From: JBDLRH01 sp039800165
Lineage (GTDB): Bacteria; Pseudomonadota; Gammaproteobacteria; Burkholderiales; Burkholderiaceae_C
NCBI GenBank assembly: GCA_039800165.1
Contig: JBDLRH010000113.1
Span: 1 to 21,321 of the forward strand
Direction: 5' to 3'
DNA length: 21,321 bases
Shown here: positions 7,380 to 15,795 of the stretch, piece after piece
Layout: every line of letters starts with the position of its first letter
How positions within the stretch are numbered: the stretch's first letter is position 1
Translations under genes and position numbers: made by a program
Notes under the pieces: generated by a model
Databases searched by the model: none
Told to the model about the DNA's origin: nothing
What the model saw: the letters and a program-made list of their open reading frames with translations, nothing else

Positions 7380-7385
7380 ACGATA
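7380..7385 (-). promoter_or_regulatory. Possible -10 box (TATCGT) for the methyltransferase gene
   Basis: On the - strand TATCGT lies exactly 6 bases before the ATG at 7373. It matches four of six consensus positions. No -35 box is clear. The arrangement would give a leaderless transcript. Confidence 0.3.
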
Positions 7386-7414
7386 GCACTGGCGGGCACC
7401 GGCCCGCTTCATGC

Positions 7415-7420
7415 GAACAT
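7415..7420 (+). promoter_or_regulatory. Possible -10 box (GAACAT) for dbpA
   Basis: GAACAT lies exactly 6 bases before the GTG at 7427. It matches the consensus only at three of six positions (A, A in the middle and T at the end). It is reported because the spacing repeats that of four other genes and because no ribosome binding site precedes the GTG. Confidence 0.2.
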
Positions 7421-7426
7421 GCGGCC

Positions 7427-8833
<1,407 letters not shown>

Positions 8834-8834
8834 C

Positions 8835-9557
8835 ATGAGCCAGAGCGTGGACGACGCACAGCGCCTGTCCAAGGTGGTCGCAGCGCAGGTGCCCTGTTCG
8901 CGCAGCGAAGCCGAGCAGTACATCACCGAAGGCTGGGTGCGTGTGGACGGGCAGTGTGTGGAGACGCCGCAGGTGCGAGTGAGCGCAGGCCAGCGCGTCG
9001 AAGTCGATCCGCAGGCACGCCTGCAACGCGCCGTGTCGGCCACCCTCTTGCTCCACAAGCCCGCGGGTGTGGCAACGGACGCGGCAATGCATCTGCTGGA
9101 TGACGCCGCGCGCTGGAGCGACGACCCCTCGGGCATCCGCAGCAAGGCGCATCAGGCGGGACTGAAGGCCCTGGTGCCGCTGCCGGCGCAGGCCAGCGGC
9201 TTGTGCGTGTTCAGCCAGGACTTTCGCGTGGTGCGCAAGCTCACCGTCGACGCCGCCTTTGTGGAGCAGGAACTGATTGCCGAAGTGAAGGGCGCCATCG
9301 CACCCGACGGCCTGGCCCGGCTGGGCCAGGGCTTGCAGCGAGATGGCCGACCGCTGCCGCCTGCGCGGGTGAGCTGGCAAAGCGAAACGCGACTGCGCTT
9401 CGCCGTCAAAGGCATCGCGCCCGAATGGATTGAATGGATGTGCGCCCAGGTGGGGCTGGAGCTCTGCGCACTGCGGCGTATCCGCATCGGCCGCATCGCG
9501 ATGGCGGGGCTGCCGCAGGGGCAGTGGCGCTACCTTCCGGCCGGTGATCGCTTCTGA
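8835..9557 (+). CDS. RluB/E/F-like pseudouridine synthase homologue lacking catalytic residues (probable RNA-binding pseudoenzyme)
   Basis: A 240-residue protein. Residues about 9-55 are an S4 RNA-binding domain (RLSKVVAAQVPCSRSEAEQY, GWVRVDGQ). The rest follows the RluF-like fold: LLLHKPAGVATD at 71-82 matches the usual NKPxG motif, SGLCVFSQD at 121-129 matches the segment after the active site, and LRRIRIGRIAMAGLPQGQWR near 213-232 matches the conserved end of the family. At the active site, however, the family's GRLD reads VPLP at 114-117, so the catalytic Asp is Pro117. The conserved Tyr of the KEY motif is Leu147. Enzymatic activity is therefore doubtful. The ATG lies one base after the dbpA stop, with GAGCGAGG just upstream, so the two genes are coupled. 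It may bind rRNA without modifying it. Confidence 0.82.
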   Translation: MSQSVDDAQRLSKVVAAQVPCSRSEAEQYITEGWVRVDGQCVETPQVRVSAGQRVEVDPQARLQRAVSATLLLHKPAGVATDAAMHLLDDAARWSDDPSGIRSKAHQAGLKALVPLPAQASGLCVFSQDFRVVRKLTVDAAFVEQELIAEVKGAIAPDGLARLGQGLQRDGRPLPPARVSWQSETRLRFAVKGIAPEWIEWMCAQVGLELCALRRIRIGRIAMAGLPQGQWRYLPAGDRF

Positions 9558-9573
9558 CCCATCCAAACCCTCC

Positions 9574-10467
9574 ATGAATCCAATCGCTACCGATACAAGC
9601 GTCCCTGGCGACCTGCTGAGCCTTGACAGCCCCGTGGGCTCCCTTGCCATGCGCGTGTCGGGCAGCGGCGCACCGCTGCTGCTGATCCACAGCGTCAACG
9701 CCGCGCCCTCTACCGCTGAAGTGGCACCACTGCACCGGCACTATGAAGCGACCCGAACGGTGTTTTCGCTGGACCTGCCGGGCTTTGGCGCGTCAGAGCG
9801 CAGCAACCGCGCCTACACACCGCGCTTGATGACTGACGCCATTCACGCCGCCACACGGGAGATCCAGCGCCGCTGCGGGCCAGGCGCCGTCGATGCACTG
9901 GCGCTGTCCTTGTCCTGCGAATTCCTGGCGCGTGCGGCCACCGAGCAACCCGGCCACTATCGCAGCGTGGCGCTGGTAAGCCCCACCGGGTTCAACGGAA
10001 CCGGCGAGAGGCGAGGCCCCGCAGGCAGCACGCTGGCGATTCCCTGGCTGCTGCGTCTGCTGCGTGGCTCGGGCATCTGGCCCGCACTGTTCCGCACGCT
10101 GACGCGCCCGGGCGTGATCCGGTACTTTCTGCGAAAGACCTTCGGCGCGCGACAGATCAGCGACTGGCTGCATCAACAGGCCGTACAAACCACCCGCGTT
10201 GCCGGGGCCGAACATGCGCCGCTGTACTTTCTGACGGGGCACCTGTTCAGCCGCGACATCCACACCCTCTACGACGGACTGCGCTGCCCTGTCTGGATGT
10301 GCCACGGCGTTCGAGGTGACTTCACCGACTACCGCCAGAAGTCACGGATGCAAAGCGCGGCCAACTGGCACTTCAGCGTGATGCCCACCGGGGCACTGCC
10401 CCACTTTGAAGCGCCAGAACAGTTCTTCGCTGAATACGACCGTTTTTTGGCTGGCTTGAAGGCTTGA
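9574..10467 (+). CDS. Alpha/beta hydrolase fold protein
   Basis: A 297-residue protein with no signal peptide, probably cytoplasmic. Family features: the oxyanion-strand segment LLLIHSVNAAPS at 36-47, DLPGFGASE near 67-75, a nucleophile elbow reading ALSLS with Ser112 as the likely nucleophile, the acid-containing VRGDFTDY segment near 254, and His277 in GALPHFEAPEQF. The elbow departs from GxSxG because both glycines are replaced, by Ala and Ser, which is tolerated in part of the superfamily. A lid-like helical region spans about 145-215. The substrate is unknown. It begins 16 bases after the preceding gene with no clear ribosome binding site and probably belongs to the dbpA transcript. Confidence 0.83.
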   Translation: MNPIATDTSVPGDLLSLDSPVGSLAMRVSGSGAPLLLIHSVNAAPSTAEVAPLHRHYEATRTVFSLDLPGFGASERSNRAYTPRLMTDAIHAATREIQRRCGPGAVDALALSLSCEFLARAATEQPGHYRSVALVSPTGFNGTGERRGPAGSTLAIPWLLRLLRGSGIWPALFRTLTRPGVIRYFLRKTFGARQISDWLHQQAVQTTRVAGAEHAPLYFLTGHLFSRDIHTLYDGLRCPVWMCHGVRGDFTDYRQKSRMQSAANWHFSVMPTGALPHFEAPEQFFAEYDRFLAGLKA

Positions 10468-10507
10468 TGCAGACCGCATCTGCCGGGCGCGCAATGACGC
10501 TTGCACA

Positions 10508-10545
10508 AACGAAAACACCGTAGACGCAAGCTGCATCTACGGTGT
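10508..10545 (-). terminator. Rho-independent terminator of tRNA-Phe
   Basis: ACACCGTAGA at 10515-10524 pairs perfectly with TCTACGGTGT at 10536-10545. A further GCA/TGC pair inside tightens the loop. Read on the - strand, the stem is followed by TTTTCGTTTG, so it terminates transcription leaving the tRNA gene. There is no T-run on the + side, so it is not a good terminator for the hydrolase operon. Confidence 0.85.
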
Positions 10546-10550
10546 GGATA

Positions 10551-10626
10551 TGGTGGCCTGGGGCGGAATCGAACCACCGACACGCGGATTTTCAATCCGC
10601 TGCTCTACCAACTGAGCTACCGGGCC
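10551..10626 (-). tRNA. tRNA-Phe (GAA)
   Basis: The - strand gives a 76-base cloverleaf with encoded CCA at 10553-10551. The D stem is GCTC/GAGC. The anticodon stem is GCGGA/TCCGC around loop TTGAAAA, so the anticodon is GAA, for phenylalanine. The T stem is GGTGG/CCGCC with loop TTCGATT. The acceptor stem pairs GGCCCGG with CCAGGCC, leaving one C5-A68 mismatch. All other standard positions look normal, so the gene is probably functional. It lies downstream of the response-regulator gene and has its own -10 box and terminator. Confidence 0.97.
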
Positions 10627-10639
10627 TTAAGAGGGCGGG

Positions 10640-10645
10640 AGTATA
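10640..10645 (-). promoter_or_regulatory. -10 box (TATACT) of the tRNA-Phe promoter
   Basis: On the - strand TATACT matches five of six positions of the sigma-70 -10 consensus and ends 13 bases before the first base of the mature tRNA. A GC-rich stretch follows it, as in many stable-RNA promoters under stringent control. The -35 region is poor, so strength is uncertain. Confidence 0.5.
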
Positions 10646-10681
10646 CCGCAGGCGCGGGGCCTCCAGGCCGCGGGGTGGGGC

Positions 10682-11380
10682 TCAGCGGCCTGCGCGCTTG
10701 CCGCGCGACAGGTCCACGCCCAGCTGCTTGAGCTTGCGGTACAGGTGGGTGCGCTCCAGGCCGGTCTTTTCGGCCACGCGCGTCATCGAGCCGTTTTCCT
10801 TGGCCAGGTGGAATTCGAAATACGCCTTCTCGTATTCGTCGCGGGCTTCGCGCAGTGGCTTGTCAAGGTCAAAGTTCTGCTGCGCCTGCGGGCCGGGCGT
10901 CACCGCCGCGGCCACCAGGCCCTGCACCGCGCCTGCCGCAACCGCGCCGTTGCCTTGCAACATCGCAGCCGGCTGCGTCTCGGCCACACCACCGGTGGCA
11001 GACGCAGCACGGGGGGGCGTACGTGCCAGCCCCTGCTCCACTGCCTTCAGCAGCTTCTGCATGGTGATCGGCTTCTCAAGGAACGATTGCGCACCGATGC
11101 GCGTGGCCTCCACCGCGGTGTCGATGGTGGCGTGGCCGCTCATCATGATCACCGGCATGTTCAGCAGGCCGGCAGCGGCCCACTCCTTGAGCAGCGTCAC
11201 GCCGTCGGTGTCGGGCATCCAGATGTCCAGCAGCACCAGATCGGGGCGCACGCGCTGGCGGCATTCGCGTGCCTGCGATGCGTTTTCTGCCAGTTCGACG
11301 GAGTGGCCTTCGTCGTTCAGGATCTCCGAGAGCAAATCCCGGATGCCCAGTTCGTCGTCGACCACGAGGATGTTTGCCAT
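10682..11380 (-). CDS. NtrX-like response regulator lacking the AAA+ domain (receiver + Fis-type HTH)
   Basis: A 232-residue response regulator. The receiver domain (1-120) has the acidic pair Asp8/Asp9, phospho-acceptor Asp52 in LVLLDIWMPD, the SGHAT switch segment at 81-85 and Lys103 in LEKPI. The sequence is close to NtrX and NtrC receivers. An Ala/Gly/Gln-rich linker (about 122-172) follows. The C-terminus, about 175-232, is a Fis-type helix-turn-helix (LAKENGSMTRVAEKTGLERT, HLYRKLKQLG), as in NtrX. The sigma-54-interacting AAA+ domain normally between these parts is absent, so it should act as a DNA-binding regulator without sigma-54 activation. The cognate kinase is the gene just upstream, 41 bases away. 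The start at 11380 has no strong ribosome binding site. Confidence 0.9.
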   Translation of the reverse strand: MANILVVDDELGIRDLLSEILNDEGHSVELAENASQARECRQRVRPDLVLLDIWMPDTDGVTLLKEWAAAGLLNMPVIMMSGHATIDTAVEATRIGAQSFLEKPITMQKLLKAVEQGLARTPPRAASATGGVAETQPAAMLQGNGAVAAGAVQGLVAAAVTPGPQAQQNFDLDKPLREARDEYEKAYFEFHLAKENGSMTRVAEKTGLERTHLYRKLKQLGVDLSRGKRAGR

Positions 11381-11421
11381 GGATGGGTAATGCGCGGCGG
11401 CTCGGGCGACTGCGGACGCCG

Positions 11422-13734
11422 TCAGGCGGGCGCCCCGGCCGTTGCCGAGGCGAATGATAACGACACTTGGGCGCCGATGACGGCGTCGCCCTCCAGCCGG
11501 TTCGACAGGTCGATGCGCGCACCGTGCTCGTCGGCGATTTTCTTGACCACCGCCAGGCCCAGGCCGGTGCCCTTGGCCTTGGTGGTCACATAGGGCTCGA
11601 AGGCGCGCTTGAGGATGTGCTCGGGGAAGCCGCTGCCGGTGTCCTGCACGATCAGCCGCACGCGGCCGCTGGCCGGGTTGAAGCGGGTGCGCAGCGTGAC
11701 TTCGCGCAGCGGGCGGCCTTCGGTGGCGTCTTCTGCGTTTTGCAGCAGGTTGTGGATGACCTGGCGCAGCTGCTGCGCGTCGCCCTGGATCGGCGGGCAG
11801 GTGGCGTCGAGCTCCAGGCGGATGCGCGCTGCATCGGGACCGCGCGGCGCATCGGCACCGCCGTAGAGCTGCAGCACGTCATTCGCCAGCGCATTGAGGT
11901 CGGTGGGGTGCAGCTCGGCCGCCGGCAGCCGCGCGTAGTCGCGAAACTCGTTGACCAGCCGCTTCATCGCATCGACCTGGTCGACGATGGTGCCCACCGA
12001 CTTCTTCAGCACCGCCTGCTCCGGCTCGTCGAGCTTGCCCTCGAGCTTGAGCGCCAGCCGCTCGGCCGACAGCTGGATCGGCGTGAGCGGGTTCTTGATT
12101 TCGTGCGCCAGTCGCCGCGCCACTTCGCCCCAGGCCTGCGCACGCTGCGCCGAGACGATCTCGGAGATGTCGTCAAACACCAGCAGCCGCGCCTGGCCCG
12201 GCATCTCCGCGCCGCGCACCAGCAAGGTCAGCGTGCCCTTGCCCAGCCCGGCGGGCGCCGCTGCGCCGAGCTCGAACGACTGCTGCCAGTGGTCAACCGT
12301 GCGCTCGGCGCCTTCGCCGCGCTCGCGCTCGAACTGCGCAAACTGCTCCAGCACGGCGGTGGCGAACACCTCCAGCCCCGGCACCTGCGCCAGCGGCTGG
12401 CCCACGTGCGCGGCCAGCGGCACGCGCAGCACGCGGGTGGCGGCCGCATTGGCCGAGCGGATGCTGCCCTGCGCGTCGAGCACCACCACGCCGGCGGTCA
12501 GGTTGTCCAGGATGGTCTGCAGGTTGGCGCGCGCCGCACTCACCTGCCCCATCGACTTCTCGACCTGCCCGCGCGCATCGGCCAGCTGCTGCGTCATCTG
12601 CGCGAACGATCGCGTCAGGCCACCGAGCTCGTCGCGCGTGGCCAGCGCGGGTTTGGGGCTCAGGTCGCCCGCGGCCACCTCGCGCACGCCGGCAGCAATC
12701 AGCAGCAGCGGGCGCGCCAGCTGGTTGCCGAACACCGCTGCCAGCAGCACCGCGCCAAACACCGAGAAGAACAGGCTGAGCGTGAGCGTGGCGATGTACA
12801 TGCGCTTGAGGCCCTGGCGGGCCAGCGCACGCTCCTGGTATTCGCGGTTGGCCTCTTGCACCGCGATCGCGTTGGCCACCAGCGAGGGCGGCAGGCGCAC
12901 CGTGACCTGCAGCAGCCTCGGCTCGGCCAGCAGCCCCATGCCGCCGGGCGTGACCACCGCCAGCGCCTTGATGCGCGCATTGCTGGCCATGTTGACCGGC
13001 GCCTCGTCCAGCCCCTCGACCACGGTGGCCACGCGCTGGCTGCGCGCCTTGCGCGCCAGTGCCGCGGGCGGCCGCTCGGGGTTGAGCGCAAAGCGCGCGC
13101 TGCCCACGCTGCCGATAAGCTGGTTGGTGGACGTCCACAGGCTCACGTCTTCGGCGCCGATCTGCTCGCGCACGCGCTCGAGCGTCACGCCGGCCGATGC
13201 ATCGGGCACATCCGAGAGCTGCTGCGCCGCGGCGCGCGACTTGTTGGCCAGGTCCAGCGACAGCGTGTCCAGCGTCACGCGCCCGAGGTTCAGGCCGGCA
13301 TCCAGCGCGCCTTCCACCCGCACGTCGAACCAGCTTTCGATGGAGCGCGAGACGAACTGGTACGACACGATGTAGATCACCACCCCCGGCAAAAAGCCGA
13401 CGATGGCAAAGATGGCCGCCAGCTTGATCAGCAGCCGGCTGCCGAACTTGCCGCGCTTCAGGCGCAGCGCCAGGCGCACTGCAGCCCACAGGATGACGGC
13501 GCCCAGCACCGCCGACACCACCAGGTTGGTGCCGAACAGCCAGCCGTAGAGCTGCTCGTAGCGTTCGCGGTTGGTGGTGGCCACCGTCAGCAGCAGGATC
13601 AGCACCACGCCGATCAGCGCCATGGCCGCCGCACCCAGGCCGAGCGCCCAGCGCAGCGCGCGCGAGTTCTGCAGCGCCTTGTGCGATGCGTGGTCGGCCG
13701 GGTCGGCCGCCAGGGTCTCGCCAGGTGCGCTCAC
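11422..13734 (-). CDS. ntrY: NtrY-like membrane sensor histidine kinase
   Basis: A 770-residue kinase. Three membrane helices lie at about residues 29-52, 67-90 and 102-124. A periplasmic region of about 185 residues follows, then a fourth helix at about 312-336 (YIATLTLSLFFSVFGAVLLA). HAMP is at about 337-390, PAS at about 403-520, and the kinase core runs from 535. His544 in RRLAHEIKNPLTPIQ is the phosphorylation site; Asn666 in LLQNAEDA, Asp698 in VQDTGSGFP and GTGLGL at 722-727 are the ATP-binding boxes. This order matches NtrY. The start is GTG at 13734, which overlaps the DUF4390 stop as GTGA and has GGAAGG 6 bases upstream; the longer open frame beyond it is the shadow of DUF4390. It pairs with the response regulator downstream. 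Confidence 0.92.
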   Translation of the reverse strand: MSAPGETLAADPADHASHKALQNSRALRWALGLGAAAMALIGVVLILLLTVATTNRERYEQLYGWLFGTNLVVSAVLGAVILWAAVRLALRLKRGKFGSRLLIKLAAIFAIVGFLPGVVIYIVSYQFVSRSIESWFDVRVEGALDAGLNLGRVTLDTLSLDLANKSRAAAQQLSDVPDASAGVTLERVREQIGAEDVSLWTSTNQLIGSVGSARFALNPERPPAALARKARSQRVATVVEGLDEAPVNMASNARIKALAVVTPGGMGLLAEPRLLQVTVRLPPSLVANAIAVQEANREYQERALARQGLKRMYIATLTLSLFFSVFGAVLLAAVFGNQLARPLLLIAAGVREVAAGDLSPKPALATRDELGGLTRSFAQMTQQLADARGQVEKSMGQVSAARANLQTILDNLTAGVVVLDAQGSIRSANAAATRVLRVPLAAHVGQPLAQVPGLEVFATAVLEQFAQFERERGEGAERTVDHWQQSFELGAAAPAGLGKGTLTLLVRGAEMPGQARLLVFDDISEIVSAQRAQAWGEVARRLAHEIKNPLTPIQLSAERLALKLEGKLDEPEQAVLKKSVGTIVDQVDAMKRLVNEFRDYARLPAAELHPTDLNALANDVLQLYGGADAPRGPDAARIRLELDATCPPIQGDAQQLRQVIHNLLQNAEDATEGRPLREVTLRTRFNPASGRVRLIVQDTGSGFPEHILKRAFEPYVTTKAKGTGLGLAVVKKIADEHGARIDLSNRLEGDAVIGAQVSLSFASATAGAPA

Positions 13735-14414
13735 GGCGTGCCTTCCAGCGCCAGGCGCTGCACGCGCGACGCGGCGATGCGCCACTCGGGCTGGCCGGTC
13801 ATGCCGATCTGCATCGGCCGTGGCAGCTGCGTCACGTCCAGCCGAAAGCGCAGCTCCACCCGCTGGCGGCTGCCGGGCTCCACATCGGCCCAGCTGGCGA
13901 TGCGCCAGCCCGAGACGCGGCGCATGGCGGCGAGCGCCTCCTCCAGCGTGTCGAAGTTCTGGCCGAAGGTCTGGCCGGGGTTGACCGAGCCGGGCGGGCC
14001 GGCGTACACATTGAGCCGCCAGCGCCGGGTCAGCGGCTGGAAGGCCACGCGCACCGTGCGCACCGTGGTCGACAGCACCTTGTCGGTCCAGTACCAGCGC
14101 GGCTCGATCAGGTCGGCCTCGTAGACGAAGTGCATCGCGATGCCCTTGCGCAGCGCCTCGTCCACCACCTGCGGCAGCTCGAAGCGCACCGCGGTGGACA
14201 GCACCAGGGCATCGTCGCTGCGGGCCATGCGCAGCGGGTCCACCTCCACGGCGACGTCGGCATGCGCCAGCCCGGCGCCCGACAAGCACAGCCACAGCCC
14301 CACCAGCAGCCCGAGCAGCGCCGAGCGGGCGGTGCGTGCAGGCCTGGCCGCCGGGGCCTCAGCGCCCGGGCGGCTGCCTGCAAAGCAGGGCGTGGAAGAA
14401 GCCGTCGTGCTCAC
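13731..14414 (-). CDS. DUF4390 domain exported protein
   Basis: A 227-residue protein of a family found between rsmB and ntrY in many betaproteobacteria. The N-terminus has a basic segment (RPARTAR), a hydrophobic core (SALLGLLVGLWLCLSG) and an AHA cleavage site near residue 52, so it should be periplasmic. The mature part is beta-rich, with FELPQVVDEALRKGIAMHF, ADLIEPRWYWTDK and FQPLTRRWRLNVY, typical of DUF4390. Function is unknown; the constant linkage to NtrY makes a role in signal sensing plausible. The start is GTG at 14414, inside rsmB, giving a 56-base overlap. A later GTG exists but would cut off the basic part of the signal peptide. Confidence in the family is good, in the start moderate. 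Confidence 0.82.
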   Translation of the reverse strand: MSTTASSTPCFAGSRPGAEAPAARPARTARSALLGLLVGLWLCLSGAGLAHADVAVEVDPLRMARSDDALVLSTAVRFELPQVVDEALRKGIAMHFVYEADLIEPRWYWTDKVLSTTVRTVRVAFQPLTRRWRLNVYAGPPGSVNPGQTFGQNFDTLEEALAAMRRVSGWRIASWADVEPGSRQRVELRFRLDVTQLPRPMQIGMTGQPEWRIAASRVQRLALEGTP

Positions 14415-15795
14415 CCGTCCGATTGTCCGGGAGGGCTGCGCCGTTTTCGGTCAACCCGGGCAGCAAATGGCCCGGTGACGGCAGCAATCGGGCGTCGGTG
14501 TTGTGCGCAACAAACGCCGCAACGCGGCGCTCGCCCTCCTCGCGGAACACCGAGCAGGTGCAGTACAGCAGCCGTCCGCCCGGGCGCAGCAGCGGCCACA
14601 GCGCTTCCAGCAGCCGGGTTTGCGTGGCAGCCAGCTGGGCCACATCCGATTCGCGGCGCAGCCAGCGCACGTCGGGGTGGCGGCGCACGATGCCCGAGGC
14701 GGTGCACGGCGCGTCCAGCAAGATCGCATCGAACGGCTGGCCGTCCCACCAGGCAGCCACCTCGGCAGCGTCGGCAGTGCGCACTTCGGCCTGCGGCTGG
14801 CCGGGGGCAGGCGGCATGAACTTCAGCCGCTGCAGGGTGTCGTGGATGCGCTCGCAGCGCCGGGCGTCGGCGTCCAGCGCCAGCACCCGCGCATCGGCTT
14901 CGCCCAGGGACTGCAGCAGCTCCAGCAGGTGCGCCGTCTTGCCGCCCGGGGCCGCGCAAGCGTCCAGCACGCGCAGCGGGCCTGCGGGCCGCGGCCCTGC
15001 AGCGCTCAGGCTTTCACGCAGGCCGTGCAGCAGCAGCGGTGCGGCCCGCTGCGCGGCGGCGTCCTGCACCGACGCGGCACCGTCGGCAAAGCCCGGCAGC
15101 TCGTGCACCGGCCGCGCCTTGTCGAGCACCACACCAGCGTCGCCCACCGCATGCGCTGCGATGCCGGCGTCGGCCAGGCGCTTCAGGTACTGCGTCACGC
15201 CGGCTTGTTCTGCGTGGCCGTTCGGCGCATGGTGATGGGCCAGGTTCACGCGCAGCGTCATCGGTGCGGCCTGCTGGCTGGCTTGCAGCACCGCCTGCCA
15301 GTGCTGCGGGTGGTCGGCCTTCAGGCGCTCGATCCACCAGCGCGGGTGGTTCCAGCGGGCCACCGGGTCGCTGTCGGTGGCGCGCACCAGGGCGTCGCGC
15401 TCGCGCAGAAAGCGGCGCAGGCAGGCATTGATGAAGCCCGACTGCGCTCGCATGCCGGCGTGGTGCTTGGCCGCCTCGACCGCCTGGTCCACCAGGGTGA
15501 AGGGCTCGTAGGGTGCGCGTGGCGCATCCCAGGCCAGGGCCAGAGCCGTGAGCAGCAGCGCGTCGGCTGCGGGCGGTGGCGCGCGGCGGGCCAGCCGGGC
15601 GCGCAGCGCCTGCGCGCGACCGAGCTCGCGCAGCGCATGAAACGACAGCGCCTGCGCCGCCGGGCGCAGCGCGGCCTGCGTGGTGGCCAGCGCCTCGGTG
15701 GCCGAGCGGCCGGCCAGCACCGCCTCCAAAACGCCGGCGGCAGCCTGAAGCTGCCGCCAGAGAGGAACCGGGCCAGGCCCGGCGGGCTGCACCAT
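14359..15795 (-). CDS. rsmB: 16S rRNA (cytosine(967)-C(5))-methyltransferase RsmB
   Basis: A 478-residue RsmB of slightly more than usual length (E. coli has 429). The N-terminal NusB-like domain covers about residues 10-140, including LRELGRAQALRARLARRA and SGFINACLRRFLRE. The catalytic domain has SAM motif I VLDACAAPGGKTAHLLE at about 276-292, the DAPCTASG motif with Cys364, and YCTCSV with Cys414, the expected nucleophile attacking C967 of 16S rRNA. The final HDGFFHALL segment is typical. The start ATG shares one base with the fccB-like stop (TGATG), so translation is probably coupled to the sulfide dehydrogenase gene. No separate ribosome binding site is obvious. Confidence 0.93.
   Translation of the reverse strand: MVQPAGPGPVPLWRQLQAAAGVLEAVLAGRSATEALATTQAALRPAAQALSFHALRELGRAQALRARLARRAPPPAADALLLTALALAWDAPRAPYEPFTLVDQAVEAAKHHAGMRAQSGFINACLRRFLRERDALVRATDSDPVARWNHPRWWIERLKADHPQHWQAVLQASQQAAPMTLRVNLAHHHAPNGHAEQAGVTQYLKRLADAGIAAHAVGDAGVVLDKARPVHELPGFADGAASVQDAAAQRAAPLLLHGLRESLSAAGPRPAGPLRVLDACAAPGGKTAHLLELLQSLGEADARVLALDADARRCERIHDTLQRLKFMPPAPGQPQAEVRTADAAEVAAWWDGQPFDAILLDAPCTASGIVRRHPDVRWLRRESDVAQLAATQTRLLEALWPLLRPGGRLLYCTCSVFREEGERRVAAFVAHNTDARLLPSPGHLLPGLTENGAALPDNRTGEHDGFFHALLCRQPPGR

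Noticed and set aside
10515..10545. The tRNA-Phe terminator hairpin as a bidirectional terminator for the hydrolase operon
   Set aside because: The + strand lacks a T-run after the stem; only the - direction has one.
11467..14124. A long open frame (about 885 codons) on the + strand, antisense to the ntrY kinase
   Set aside because: It is the high-GC shadow of a clearly recognised histidine kinase; its translation is rich in His, Gln and Arg and shows no domain.
13735..14295. Extended N-terminus of the NtrY-like kinase, making it 957 residues
   Set aside because: This stretch encodes DUF4390 in another frame; the GTG at 13734 has a ribosome binding site and overlaps the DUF4390 stop.
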